Of a DNA stretch of 64,000 nucleotides, positions 48,490 to 61,612 are shown in pieces. Location of the stretch: assembly GCF_041260155.1 (NCBI RefSeq), contig NC_091931.1, forward strand, positions 20,006,166 to 20,070,165. The letters run 5' to 3'. This DNA is from Ptychodera flava. Its lineage: Eukaryota; Hemichordata; Enteropneusta; Ptychoderidae. The notes under the pieces are model-generated. The model did not search any database and was not told where the DNA came from. It saw only the letters and a list, made by a program, of their open reading frames with translations. Numbering within the stretch: position 1 is the first letter of the stretch; each line of letters begins with the position of its first letter. The position numbers were made by a program, and so were the translations under genes.

Positions 48490-49440
48490 TTATCAAACAT
48501 AGCATCAATGACACTTGGCTCACATTTGTTTCGATGTGGCAGGCCAGAATGAGTATACTTAGCTAAGTTTACCCCTGGGAACATGCATACAAAATTTCAA
48601 AGCAATCGGACTAGCAGAGAAAATTAATTTTTGACCAAAATGAAAAAAAATTGCCCCAAAAATACAAATACGAAAATTTCACCACAATTTGCAGACACTA
48701 AACTAAGGTTGCCTCTAGGTACATAGATGCCAAGTTTTAAAGCAATCGACGAAAAATGCGAGAAATTGCTCCAAAACTACAAATATAAAAATTTCACCAT
48801 AAATTGAAGAAATCCGACAGAAGGCAACCCGTGGATCAAGAGTATCAAGTTTCAAAGCAATCCAACGAATACTTTGAGAGAAAATGATTTTTGACCAAAA
48901 ATGGAATTGCCGTAAAATACAAATATGAAAATTTCACCACAATTTGAACAATGCTGACATAGGCCAACCCTAGGATCACGCATATCAAGTTTAAAGGCAA
49001 TAAGACGAGCGCTTTCAGAGATGGAGATTTTTTGACCAGAAACGGGAAAAAATTCCCACAAAAATACAACTACCAAAATTTCACCATAATTTGAACAAAT
49101 CTAACTAAAGTCACCATAAAGAACCTGCATACCAAGTTTCAACCAAATCTAGCCTGCTTTACAGAGTTTTGGCAATTTGCAGGATTTTTCCTTTTTTACC
49201 TCATTTGCATATTTTGACACTGACACGTTCATTTGAAGAATTCATACCTCCACCTTTTTTTTACCTCATTTGCATATTTTGACACTGACATGTTCATTTG
49301 AAGAATTCAAACCTCCAACCCTTGGTGCACCTGTGCACCAAACAGGTGATGCGATGGTAGGTGATGCGGTTTTGGAGTTTTGATGTGGACGGACATACAT
49401 CCGCACAGACAGACAGACAGACATACAGATGCCGCCGACC
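48490..49440 (+). repeat. Satellite-like repeat S170, locus 4
   Basis: About four ~180-bp units (ATCAAGTTTCAAAGCAATCC, AAATTTCACCACAATTTGAA, GGCCAACCCTAGGATCA), then TCATTTGCATATTTTGACAC twice, then GTGGACGGACATACATCC and a CAGA tail. Same order of parts as locus 1. Confidence 0.72.
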
Positions 49441-49479
49441 TACCATATAAGCTCTCTTTAGTACATATACAGATACCAA

Positions 49480-51464
49480 ATATGAGCTAAAACGAGAAAA
49501 ATACCTATTCAAAGTGAGAAAAAGTATAGGGTAGGAATAAAGCAGGACCACAAAAGTAGTTAGAATCTCCCTTTCTGTTTATTTTTGTCATTATAATTAA
49601 TCGGAACAGAACATATTAAAAATCATAAAAAGACAAGACTTTTAACTTCCCGATTAGATCCCCCCCAAAGCATTTGTATTTTCGAATTTAGTTTTGATTT
49701 ATCGAATTTTCTAATGGCTGATTGTTCCCGGTACAATGGGTTTAGATCTTGTTTTCGATCTGGGTTAGATCTTGTCCGATCTTAAACGTTTTCCCCGGGT
49801 GCTCGCCGGCTCGCTGAGTCGGGCTTCATGAGTTCAATATCAGGAAGGAAAGGGCCACCCTGCGTAGCCAACGTGGAGCTGTGGGGAGCCTGATACTCGT
49901 TTCACCATGGACTCTTCCATTCCACAGTCTATGGTTTCATCCCGGGCCGTGAGTTTCCTCCATACGTTTACCTTGACCATCGGAAACGAAATTACAAAGG
50001 ATTTCAGGCGGCAACTAAGGACCCCACCAAAATCCCTTTGATATCTTCCTTTGATAGCTGCTTTAATGCCCTTTCATCCATTCATATGCATCCTATATTA
50101 ATATAAAGGATTAAGTCGGTCACATTGAAATGTATTGTAGAGATGTGCAGTCGTCCTTTTTCCGATTATCACATATGTCAACGATGTCTAAGCCTACTCC
50201 TTAGAGAATCATTAAATCTACGAAGATAATCTGAATAGAGCTTGCTCAGCAAAAATTACGTAATGATGTGGTTAGCAGCTTCAGCTGAGATTCAGTTTCA
50301 GATTCTGTTGAGTTGCGTTGAATCTTTCTGAATCATTCTTTTATACAGACAGATATGACATAACGTTTGCCTCACCAAACATACTCTTTCTATTTTATGT
50401 AATATGCAACGTGTTATCATGTATTTTGCAGAATACAGGAGTTTGTGTATCGGTTTTTCTGTATACTCACATTGTTAGTTGAGAATATCATTGTTTACAG
50501 GTCATTATGGAATGCGTGTGAGACAAAGAAAATTGGAGTTCCTTTTTATTCAAAATTTCATTACTTTATTTAAAACCACTCATTATAATTATGGAATGCT
50601 AAATGACATAAATGTATCATTCACAAAAATGACTTTCATTAAAAAAAAGAATGACAGCATTACCAGTTCGCGTCTATTTTAGACGTTGAAAAATAAAAAA
50701 TATATTGCAGTCTAAAATACCTATAACTATGTTTGATATATTTTGACAACAGAATTCGGCGACAAAAAGAAGCGTGTAATTAGCTGTAAAAACCTGACCT
50801 AATACAAAATAACAGTTGACAGTTAAAACAATGCAAATTGTTGGCTACAGGACGACAAAGGAACCAAATATGACAAGCTACATTGCGAAAAGTCAAATCC
50901 ACATAAACGCTTCCAGTACAATCATACTTTTACGAAGATAGTTAGGTTTGGCACACTCTCGACTAAATTCAATCAAAATGCTCGACAACGAAAATTACTA
51001 ATGGACCATATTAAAAAATAAAATCATCCGTTCTTGATATACTTATGTTCCTGCAATAATATCCAGCGATAATAAAATAACATATCTTACATTAGTTATT
51101 TGCTTTTTATCTCGTCTGTCTGAACGCCAAACAAACCTCATACATCCAATATCTGTATGATACCACCTTTTTATAAAGGGCACATTTGATTCAATGCTTA
51201 ATGTAACTTAGAGAGAATGTTAGTTTTTTCAAGCTTTTACCTTCAACACTGTGTACGTCAAGAAATTTCTTGAATCACAGTAGTATCTCAATGTAACAAC
51301 AACTTTCAGCAGTGACGCTCTTCTGATGTTTATATATTGTGCAGCCTCTAGATAGATTGATTTCAGATAGTAAATAGAAATTATTGGATCTTCAGAGTCT
51401 TTGAGGTGACAACTTAGATTAGTTAGAGTCATTGAGGTGACAACTCTTGATTATTACCGTATAG
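49480..51464. other. Intergenic, nothing recognised
   Basis: AT-rich. No splice-supported coding frame or clear repeat. Confidence 0.45.
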
Positions 51465-51468
51465 TTAA

Positions 51469-51677
51469 AGGGAGGGATCGTCAGAACCAAACGACCAAAG
51501 TAAACACTGTAGCCAAGTTGGCGATTGATGAAAGTTAAAACGTGTTTGTCATAATGCACATAAAATTTTAATGACGCAAGGCAGCATTTTGACGTGATGC
51601 ATCCAGATATCGTGCATGAAATACGTTTTTTGTAAACAAGAATGTCGGACAAGCGCTGCTCTGGAGATCCCTTCCCT
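51469..51677. mobile_element. TTAA-flanked MITE (AGGGAGGGATC)
   Basis: About 209 bp with ends AGGGAGGGATCG and GATCCCTTCCCT, flanked by TTAA on both sides. A solo end of the same type (TTAAAGGGAGGGGTCGTCGG) is at about 41317. The minus-strand open frame across it is not a gene. Confidence 0.78.
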
Positions 51678-51689
51678 TTAATTAGCTTA

Positions 51690-53190
51690 ACATTGATCGA
51701 CAACGTGTAGCATTTTCCTAAGACTGAGACTCTGTGACCTTTGTCATTAAAAGTACTTTTTCCCAAAAGTTTAGCACGAAAGTCTTATCATTGAAACGTA
51801 CGAATTAAAGATTTAAGTGCTGAAAGTAATGTGTGAGTAATTGTGACTTTCAGCTGAAACGTTAGGGAAACATTGACTCAGAGCAATTTATTAAAGTATG
51901 TGGGAAAAATTAATAATGAAACTATGAACCAAGCTTAATTTACTCATTACAAAACTGCTGAAACAGAACCTCTACTCTATCCACAGTAAGTATGAACATC
52001 TTTGATAAACTAGTTGAAAGTGCACACACACAAAGAAATAACATACAATTAAAGGGCATGACGCAAGACCAATCTCCCTCAGTATTAAAACAAACAACTC
52101 TTCGCAACCTGGTTAAATAAAAAATCTGATAGCACAACACACATGTTTTGACGAATCGCAATTAATACTCCGACATTGTATGATCAATATTTGAAAATTA
52201 ATCGAAGATTGAATGTCTACCGCTACAAAATCAGAACTACTTCATCCACAGCTTGGAGGAGCTTTTATTAAAGTACACAAACACACAAATAAATAACATA
52301 CAACTAAGGGGCTAACTCTGCGTGGCAGAGCTGTGTTACCGGCGTTATACGGCCTCCCACCACAAACAAACATGTTTTGATGAAACTCAATTAATGCTCC
52401 AACATTGTATGATTAATAGTTGGAAATTAATGGAAGATTGAAAGAAAGCGACATGTCAAAGAAGTACGGTTTTTGGCATAACTTTTGTGGTATTACATTT
52501 GTGATATCATTTCTAAATAATGCTATGAACTGGTACACAGATGTAACAAATGGAAGGTACATACATTAAAACCACAAGTAAGAAAAACAAATAGATAATT
52601 TAATGCTAAAACCGTTTAAATATTTAAAACTATCACCATGAGAAGTCAGTTTCCTGCATTCTATGTTACGGAGGAGTACCTAAAATTGACTATGTGTTCA
52701 TAAGATTTGTGGAATCATACTGTAATATTGCGTAATCAATATATTAGGACCAGAATCTTGAGTCCGCTGGTTTAAAAGTCACACTGCAAGGCGCAATCTC
52801 GTCTCCCATTAAGATGTGCGCAAACTAAAATATACAACAAGTATAATTGGATAATGACTGCGTCCAAAAGTGTGATAGTCATTACAATCTGCTACTTCTA
52901 TGTCAATAATTATTTGCCTTACCTTTTTTATACCAATTTCATTGAAAGAACTACTGTAATGTTATTGCTTGATTATTTTATAAGTATTAACCTGTATGTA
53001 CTGCAAAACGTCAAGTATCTGAAAGTATGAGAGTACAATACTTCATTATATCTCCTTTTATTCAGTGAGTCATATTCTTGAAAAAGGTGAAGAAAATTTT
53101 AGGAAATGACAAAATTGAATTCAATTTTAAGGCTTTTTGCAAAGTGATCTGACCATGAAATATCACAGAATGTGTGGTTTGTTAAAATTT
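51690..53190. other. Intergenic, nothing recognised except a partial palindrome copy
   Basis: It holds the partial GTGTTACCGGCGTTA unit at 52311-52368. No coding signal. Confidence 0.45.
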
Positions 53191-53198
53191 AACACCTA

Positions 53199-53411
53199 AA
53201 CACGATTGGAACTAATTTGGGATAATTGGATTTTCATATTTTTCAAATTTCTCAAAAATGTTAGGTGCCCTATAGTTGAATGTTGCAATATTACAAATTA
53301 CTTATAAATACAAGTGTGTAACGTAATAAAGAAATCAGATGCGGTTACATTTGTAGATGAGATGGACATTACTTCACCATCCAATTATCCCAAATTAGTT
53401 CCAATCGTGTT
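53199..53411. mobile_element. MITE with ACACGATTGGAACTAATTTG terminal repeats, copy 2
   Basis: 213 bp with ~33-bp perfect terminal inverted repeats (AACACGATTGGAACTAATTT ...) and a 4-bp flank duplication CCTA. Same family as 14609-14811. Confidence 0.9.
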
Positions 53412-53415
53412 CCTA

Positions 53416-54250
53416 GTTTCTATTGTGGTATATCTGATCTTACTGTACGTACCCCAGATATGTCTATAGCACAAACGGTAATATAAATGTTTCCTGAACG
53501 AAATTATGAGGAGTGATTGTCGACAAATTCAAGGTTGCTTACGTGAAAGATTTTTAGGCTCTTTATGACGTTACTGACCATGTATATTACATACCGTCGG
53601 TGGTATGTGAAAACTTGACAGCTGAGTTTCTGCAAGACAAAGTAAACTTCGGTGTCATTGCTAAGAAACACTTACTCATTTTGACCTTTACCCTATTTAC
53701 CTCAGTTGCCTAATGTGCTTGAAAAGTTTAATAGAAGCTTCGTCAGTTTTGAAACTTACTCTTACTTGGTTTTTTCCTTTGTAATGCCCTTACCAACCCC
53801 CATGTGCTTATACGACGGAAAGCTGAAACTTTGTATAAGATCCTACTAGTATACTGGACTTTGATTACTTGTATAATGACAATAATTGATAAAATTATCA
53901 TTATTGATAAGGTACTTCTGTAAATGATTCTCTTTCTCATCTTATTATGATAGGATGCACCAGGTGAGGAAATAAAGTAACTCTCCTTAAAACAAAATTG
54001 ATGAGATTTAGACGATCAGATCAAGATTCGGGACGGATGAGAATTGACAGCTTTTGTGGTAATAAGAATGAAAAACCCGATATATGACGTTGTTCATTAA
54101 ACAACATGTCGCTGAGGGCTAGGAAAGGGCCTAGAAAAAGATATACTTTCTTAGTTCAGCATGGCGAGGGTCCAAAATTGTCTCGTAAGAGAACGAATGG
54201 CTTTTACAGATGATGACTATGACCTGAGATGACATCATTTTTCCACATGG
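53416..54250. other. 3' flank of the NEURL4-type gene
   Basis: Beyond the stop at 54253-54251; the 3' UTR should begin here. Nothing else recognised. Confidence 0.45.
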
Positions 54251-54455
54251 TTATTCCAATTTGAACAACAAGCCATATATTGTGACACAGCCACGATTTT
54301 TTGTATACCACTCAATCTCCTCGTTGCTGAACAATGGGTCAATCTCCTCGGTAGCTCCGATGGTCTGCTGCCCAACCTTGTAAGCATCAGGCTTGATCCA
54401 AACTTGGAACACAGCTCTTGCTTTATATGTTTTGCCCGTTTCGACATCTTCGTAT
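54251..54455 (-). CDS. NEURL4-type gene, terminal exon
   Basis: 205 nt, acceptor CCACATATTCAG, stop TAA at 54253-54251. It encodes YEDVETGKTYKARAVFQVWI through EIDPLFSNEEIEWYTKNRGC to the C-terminal FKLE. Confidence 0.9.
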
Positions 54456-57400
54456 CTGAATATGTGGTAAATATAATTGTGTGTACTAGCATTAAAATCA
54501 AACCTACGGTGATATTTTCACCAGTTTTTGTCCTGTAATACAACACTTGTCTTTATCTTTTTCCCCTAAGATGGTTTGCGCCTCGAAAGTGAAAAACTTA
54601 AACGTTTGCTCAAACTTTCATTAAGGAATCTTTCAAGCATTCTGTTTCAAAATCAAGAATAAAAATCGGGGCTCACCGTGCAAATTTTGGAACTAGAGAA
54701 ACAAATTACTCAAGATTTACCGATATCTAAAATTCAAAATGGCCGCCATCCCTGTGTTAACTCTATAGAAAAAATTAAAATTTCGAATTTCGAAAAACTA
54801 AGCCGGTGAAAAGTTTTCTTTCACCATGAACTTTAAATGAGCCCCCGCAAGTGGTGTATCAGAAAAAAAGTTTGAGAGTGCGAATATCTGTCCCCGAGGT
54901 GTATTCTACCTTAAGTTTAGACAGAAGAGAAACTACTGTCTTTGATGTCAATTTCGAAAAAAAGCATTAGCCTTGCAACATAATTTTGTTGTCAACATTA
55001 TAAATTGCATGCATATGCATTGTATTGACATATTGAACATTAGTCTGTAACATGACTTTGAGAGTAGAGCAAAAACGGTATTTAACCTTCTGATCAAAAA
55101 TAATTGGACAATACTTGAAAATGATAGACTAGCTGAGATTGCGGAAGTGAAACTTTAAACTTTGGATCCCTAGCAGAAAAATGAAGTAGGCACCTTAAAA
55201 AAGATCATGTGATTATATCTATACTTTTTCAACTTTAATGAAAGTGGTCGAAAGTAATACACGGCGCAGTGACTTTAAATTATCTTAGATTCATAATGTT
55301 TGTGGTTAAGAAACACAAAAATGTTAAGGTAGCTTTTAACCTTGCCACCAGTTATTTTCAAACGTGAATTTTGCCGTCATACTGTGTATTTTACCTAGTA
55401 AGTATTACATATTACCTGGAGCTTTTTCCATGAATATTTGTTTGATGAAGAAAATTAATGGGCCCTGAATTTTTATGAAGATTTAAGTGAAACTGTAAAG
55501 ACATAGGGTAAACTACTGTCTATGGGTAAACTGATGTAAAAACTTTAATTAAGAGAGAAAGGGGCTATTGTCTAGGTGTCAATGTTACAAAACCATGTCT
55601 CAGATTTTTGTAAATGGCCTTAGCGCTTTCACAGCCTTCACTCTTAGTTTATCAACCAATTAGGAAAGGGCCTTAGTTTTCCAGTCTTGAATTTAAGTTT
55701 ATCAAGCAATTAGTCTCACAATACCGTCTAATTAGGCAGCGATATCTCGACTCTAAAAATCTTAATAAAAATATGATACACTGTTTTGGAAAAAAACTAT
55801 TCAACGAACATCTGTAAAAATCTGGTGAACTTCCGTCTACGTGTTCTCGAGTTAAGCTGCTGCAAAGTGACAAAATGCCGAACTGAGAAAAAGGCGATTT
55901 AGTTCATATTTCCGTTTTTTGCCTTTTTAATGACCATAAACAATGTACTCGATAGGTAAAACACAAAAACAAGATGGGATAGTGAAAACAGCTATTCAAC
56001 TACAAAACAGCATATTCACTCATTGGAATCAGGATTAATGGTTACAATTAGGCTAGAATGAGTGGATTTCGGAGCCTTGTATCTTTCAGAGCGCAATCTA
56101 CACTGTGCATGGCTGATGACTAAATAACTTTTTTGTCCTTTTGTATTCGATTATTCTTTGCTTCGGAATATCGCATTTTGATTGATTGTATGCGAAGCCT
56201 TGTCATAGGTAGTTTTTTGTAACATTCTCATTGATTGAGAATTATGGATTTTATCAACTTTTTCTATATCTATATATTGATTGTGTAACTCAGGATTCTG
56301 AACTGCCATGGCTGCCATATTTCTACGCCTTGCTTCGATTCCAAAAATTATGTTGAAATTGTGCCTACTGTGAATAGTCTATGGATACTGCGAAGATATC
56401 CTCATGTTTACCCTCCTTCAACTTACATCTGACAAAGAGTGTAAGTGGTCGTAGTAAATAAAGGAACGTGGCTACACGCACACACATGTTGGGAGTTGTG
56501 TGGTTCGATGTTTTGTGGTGTGCGGTGTGGTCTGATTGTGTGTTCGTTTAGTGACTATTTTTGTGCAGTTTATTTATGCTGTATTCTGTGTTATATGTCG
56601 GCTATATGGTGTTGAAAATTCAACATGGTGAGATGAAGTCAGATCGGTCATGTCTGAGACACTGTGATCTTTTGATGCCTTTGTCTCGGAACCCTAATAG
56701 TTCCTTTATCAGTCGTTTGCTTTTGATTCATGTTTGATTGCTGTTCTCTTCTATCGGTATTGTTAGAATGTCTATGTCTATGTCTATGTTATGATTTGTT
56801 AAGCTTCATTACCCTCGAAGTAAACATTCAGACATTTAGATCATGTCTCATCGTGCCACGAGTTTCCGGATGCGTTCTCTTTTTCTGTCATTAATAAATT
56901 ATCTGAATGATTCTGAAGCACGCGATCATTCATGACGGTAAATAATTGCAAAAGTGGTTAATTTTCTTTCGGAACAGAATTCAATCACACATGGTTTATC
57001 GCAAATTATTATTTTCAACCTATTATTATTTCTAACTTAAGAGTTCGGTGTCTGTCCGCTTTTAAATGGAATAAACTTACATTACAGGAGCAGTACTATT
57101 TTCTTAGTTGTACAAAGTACAATAGCTGGTATTGTTATAGCTATATTTACAAATCTTGCTAACTACTTACCTTGTCTGTGGGGCATAAACATCACACCCT
57201 GAATATCTTATACTTGGTGAGAGGAATACTTGCTTCGTATCGAATCCTTCTGGTTTACGATCAGGTGTGAAGTGGCCGGGCGCTTCACAGAGTTTGGTTC
57301 CGTCCATGAGATAATCGCCTACAGGACAATATCATTATAACACAATGATGTGTAATCTGTAGCGGTTATAAAAACACGCAGGTACACAGACAAAGAAACA

Positions 57401-60400
57401 AAGCAAAGAACAGACATAAACGTATCAAATGTTTAAGAATGAATCTTTAACAGACCTGGCATCAATAGGTATCCATGCTTAAGGATAGATGCAACTGCAT
57501 CGATTTTGGTGCCGTGAAAAGCCACGTGCCATTTGTTGAATACGTCTTCTGCCTTAGCTTGCGGCGGGACCCTAAATAAATGTTTATTGCTTAAAAGTTA
57601 ATATTTGACTTCAATACATTTTCTTTAATTATCAATAAAATTGAATTGACCGTTTTAGTGAAACAGTAAACAACGCTTATTACGTTAAAACATTACTTTC
57701 TTGAAGATTTTTGAGGTTTATTGAAATTAAAAGAAGAGATGATGTTAGAGGTCAAAGTTTTAGCAATTGCGAACCAAATAGGTGCTGTTAGAACCCATCC
57801 ACGAACTGGTTACCTAAGGCTGCATTCACAAACGCCTCTGGAGGCGGGGGGAGGGGGGCTGGGAAATTCCAAAAAAGTTCTAAGATATTTTTCAAATACC
57901 CCCGCGCCCCAAACAAACCCGCAATGTGTTCAAGTCCCCCTTCTGACTTGCTATAATTTTGAAGTCCCAAAAAAGGAAGGCAAAATGTGGCCGATATAGT
58001 GCTTCGTCCAAAAAAATATCAAATCATAATACACGGGAGTCTTTTTGGCAAACTATTAACATTTTTCTCATAAACAAGTCGATATCTCTACATTTATATG
58101 TGTACATGAAATTTGATTTTGGAATTTCGCCGAAAATATTGATCCACTATACATGGGAGTCTATGTCAAAACTGTGAATAATTTTTTCTCCAATTAAAAA
58201 CCTGCAATATTTGTGCACATATGGACCTTGAATAACTGACATAATTGTATTTGGTTAGAAGAGGGTGGTTACATGTGAATATGTGTACAAGAAATTTGAT
58301 TTTGGAATTTCGCCGAAAATGTTGATCCACTATACATTGTAGTCTATGAGGAAACTATGAATATTTAAAAAAAAGGTAAATCTGTGTAATTATGTATGCT
58401 TGATTATTGATATTAATGTACTTGATTAAACTAGGAAGGTTACGAGTCCATGAGTGTGCAAGAAATTTGATTTTGGAATTTCACTGAAATGTTGATTCAC
58501 TATACATTGCGGTCTATGAGGAAAGTATGACTAACTTTTTTAAATACAAAACTACCTAAATGTGTGTATTTATGTACGCTTGATTATTGATATTCATATA
58601 CTTAATTAGACTAAGGTGGATACAAGTGCATGTGTGCAAGAAATTTGATTTTGGAATTTAAGTGAAAATGTTAATTCACTATACATTGTAGGCTATGAGG
58701 AAACTACAAATATCGCTTCGGTTATCAGCTCCCAAATTGTTATTCAAAGGTTGTTTGCCCATCAAAACTTCTAGTTGTTATTGATGACACTATTTACTAT
58801 TCTAAATAGTTACCAATGTATTGTCAATGGCAGAATGATATCAAATAGGTTACCTCCCAAATTGTTATTGAAAAGTTAAGTTGAAACTTTAAGTCATTAT
58901 AGAGGACAGTTTTGCAGAAGAGAGGAGTTGGGTAAGTAGAAATCATGACAACCTAAATCTTTTGCCTCAATGTGGCTGCTTGAATCATCAATAAATTGTT
59001 TAATATACCCTAAAACTTGCGCCCGAAGGGCGCGCCAAAAATGGAAATGGCAGGAAATGAAAGTGCCAGAAGGTATTAAGAAATGAATTTGATATTCAGT
59101 AAATTTTCATGTCCCCACTTTGTAACGTCAATTTTTTCAGACCCCCGGCGTGTTGTAGATTTTTTTCAAGAAACCCTCCTCTGAAATCTCCCCCCATCCG
59201 GAGGTGTTTGTGAATGCAGCCTAATAGCAATTCCAAACTGTCCACTAAGTTTTCATAGCCCCCTTCCCCGCCTCAAAGTAGCAAAAGAACAATTTTTAGA
59301 TGACTGCCGTTGAAGTTACAACATTCGTAATCAAATCTTGTGGCTTAGATACTGTAGAGTGCATAACGATGGGCGAACGACCTTGATGAGCGATTTGACT
59401 GGGAACCTCCTTTCTGAACAGAAACATATGTCTTACGATCTTTCTCTCGTCACTTTTGATGTAAACGTAACTATTTCTATCTCTGAAAATAAGCTAATTC
59501 TACTTCCTGCTCAATTTAGCAGAGAGGATGTCACTTTTACTGTGCACTAGCTGTTTTTCCTGGTTTCCTGAACAAGTAAAGCACTTCACAGTGTACTTTA
59601 TCTTGGGAATTATAATCGTATTTCCCAAAAAGGACAAAAAAGGAAAATCGAGTCAAGTAAACGTTTACAGCAAAGTTATAAACTGAAAGCTTATACTCAC
59701 TGAAGAGCAAAGCGGCACCATCCTATCGGTACGCCGTAGTCTTTTGCTGGTTGACCACGTGCATAGTAAAGCTTGTCTCCTCTGTCATTATGGCACCCAG
59801 TACAGTAACACATATCGAAATTCTTGTTGAAATACACATCTGAGAGAAAAGCGTTATGACATTGACTTTCATTATTTGTGCGTATATCAGTGTAATTTTA
59901 GAACAAACCTTCCTTTATGCGATAACAACCTTTTCCTCAGAATCAACGCTTCTGCCATCCCTGACTCTGGCATATCGGTCGAAAATCCATCAAAAAATGT
60001 GTGAAATTACTTCACAGTTTTTTCATAGTTATATTTTCAGCTTCTTTCCCAGAAACTATAACGCCATAGTTATGGAATATTATGGAACTCATTGTTTCTA
60101 GGAAAGAAGCGATGAGTTCAATAATATTCCTTAATTCAGTCCAATGCAACGATTTACAAGAGTGCAACAACGGTACGCAGTATGCTGTTTTCCTTCTAGA
60201 GTGCAACACAGTCAAACTGTTGACTGTGATATAAAACCCATTTGGATTAAAACTGTAGCGTAAAATGTGGTGTCGGGGTAATATTGAACAGCTAAAATTT
60301 TAAGCCCCACTTCAGAATGTTTAAGGGATAAAGCTGTATACTTATGCCTTTTCAGAACCTTTGATCTTGATACACTCCAGAAGGCTTATTTAACTTCGAA

Positions 60401-61562
60401 GTTTGTAAACAGACCTATAAAACGTTATGCACAATATTATTGTTGAATTTTGAATTGCAGTCATCGATATTAACGTGACTATATTTGGGGGTCAAAAAGT
60501 TAAATACTGATCATGATAAAGGTGTTGTTAACCTTTCAGCACTGTTTCCCTTCTGTACATTTCAAACTCTACAATTGAAAATTGTGGAGTCGCATGAGGT
60601 ACACAGCAAAATACTCAAAACATAATAATCAAAAGCCAAAGCTAATTGTCTCGTTGAATCAAACACCCCATCTGTATCTGTCTCATGATTGCTTATTTAC
60701 AAAGTGGAGGAAATCTTTGGCAGCAACATTCATTTTTTCTCTCTCTGCGGTGATGTATATATTCAATCAAAATTCATTGTAATACAATAATTGGGTTTGA
60801 TTTGTAAAACAAATCGCTTGCCTTATCTGTTGATTTTCCATAATTATCCTGGGAACAATGTTTTATTGATCTGGCTTAAGTTTATAAAAGTAAACAATTT
60901 TTGCGTGGGTCAAAGGTTAGCAAAACCTCAGAAACTCCACCTTTTAATCATACAACTTAACTCGTTTGATGAGGTGATGTTAAAAAATAGTCTATGCAAA
61001 TGTGAAAATCAGAGTTTCAATGATCCTTACCTGCTTTACCGGGTAATTTCAGAGAATTTTTGAATCTTTCGCATAACTGATAATACGGGCAAGATGTCTT
61101 CTCTTTTATTTTTCCTGAATAAAAATATTTATAAGAATTCCGTATTATTAGTCCACACTTCACGTTATCTTAAGCTGGCCACTCTTCCTACACCAAAGGC
61201 TAGGAAAAAGTCAATAAATGCCCAATCCCTAACAAAGCATGATGAGTTTTGGCGATTCATTAAAAGTACATGAGGATATGATAAAATATCGCACTCTTCA
61301 TTTTCCTGTTAATGACTGAAGGCAATTCAAAAAAGTATTAGTTTCTAGATATTGGCCACATGTTTAAAGGTTCACAATTTAGGTCATCTAGTCTACAAAC
61401 CCATTTTAGTCATCTACAAAAATTGTACATTCTGAACTTCTAGGAAGATTTCTACTCCAAGTAAAGCTGCGGTGACACAAGTGTGCAGCAATGCATTGAT
61501 CTGTTGTCCCTGTATATACATTTTTACCACATGCTGAGGCTCAACTGATCGTGTGCGCGCGC

Positions 61563-61612
<50 letters not shown>

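Noticed and set aside
51419-51766. Minus-strand 115-residue open frame
   Set aside because: It spans the TTAA-flanked MITE at 51469-51677.
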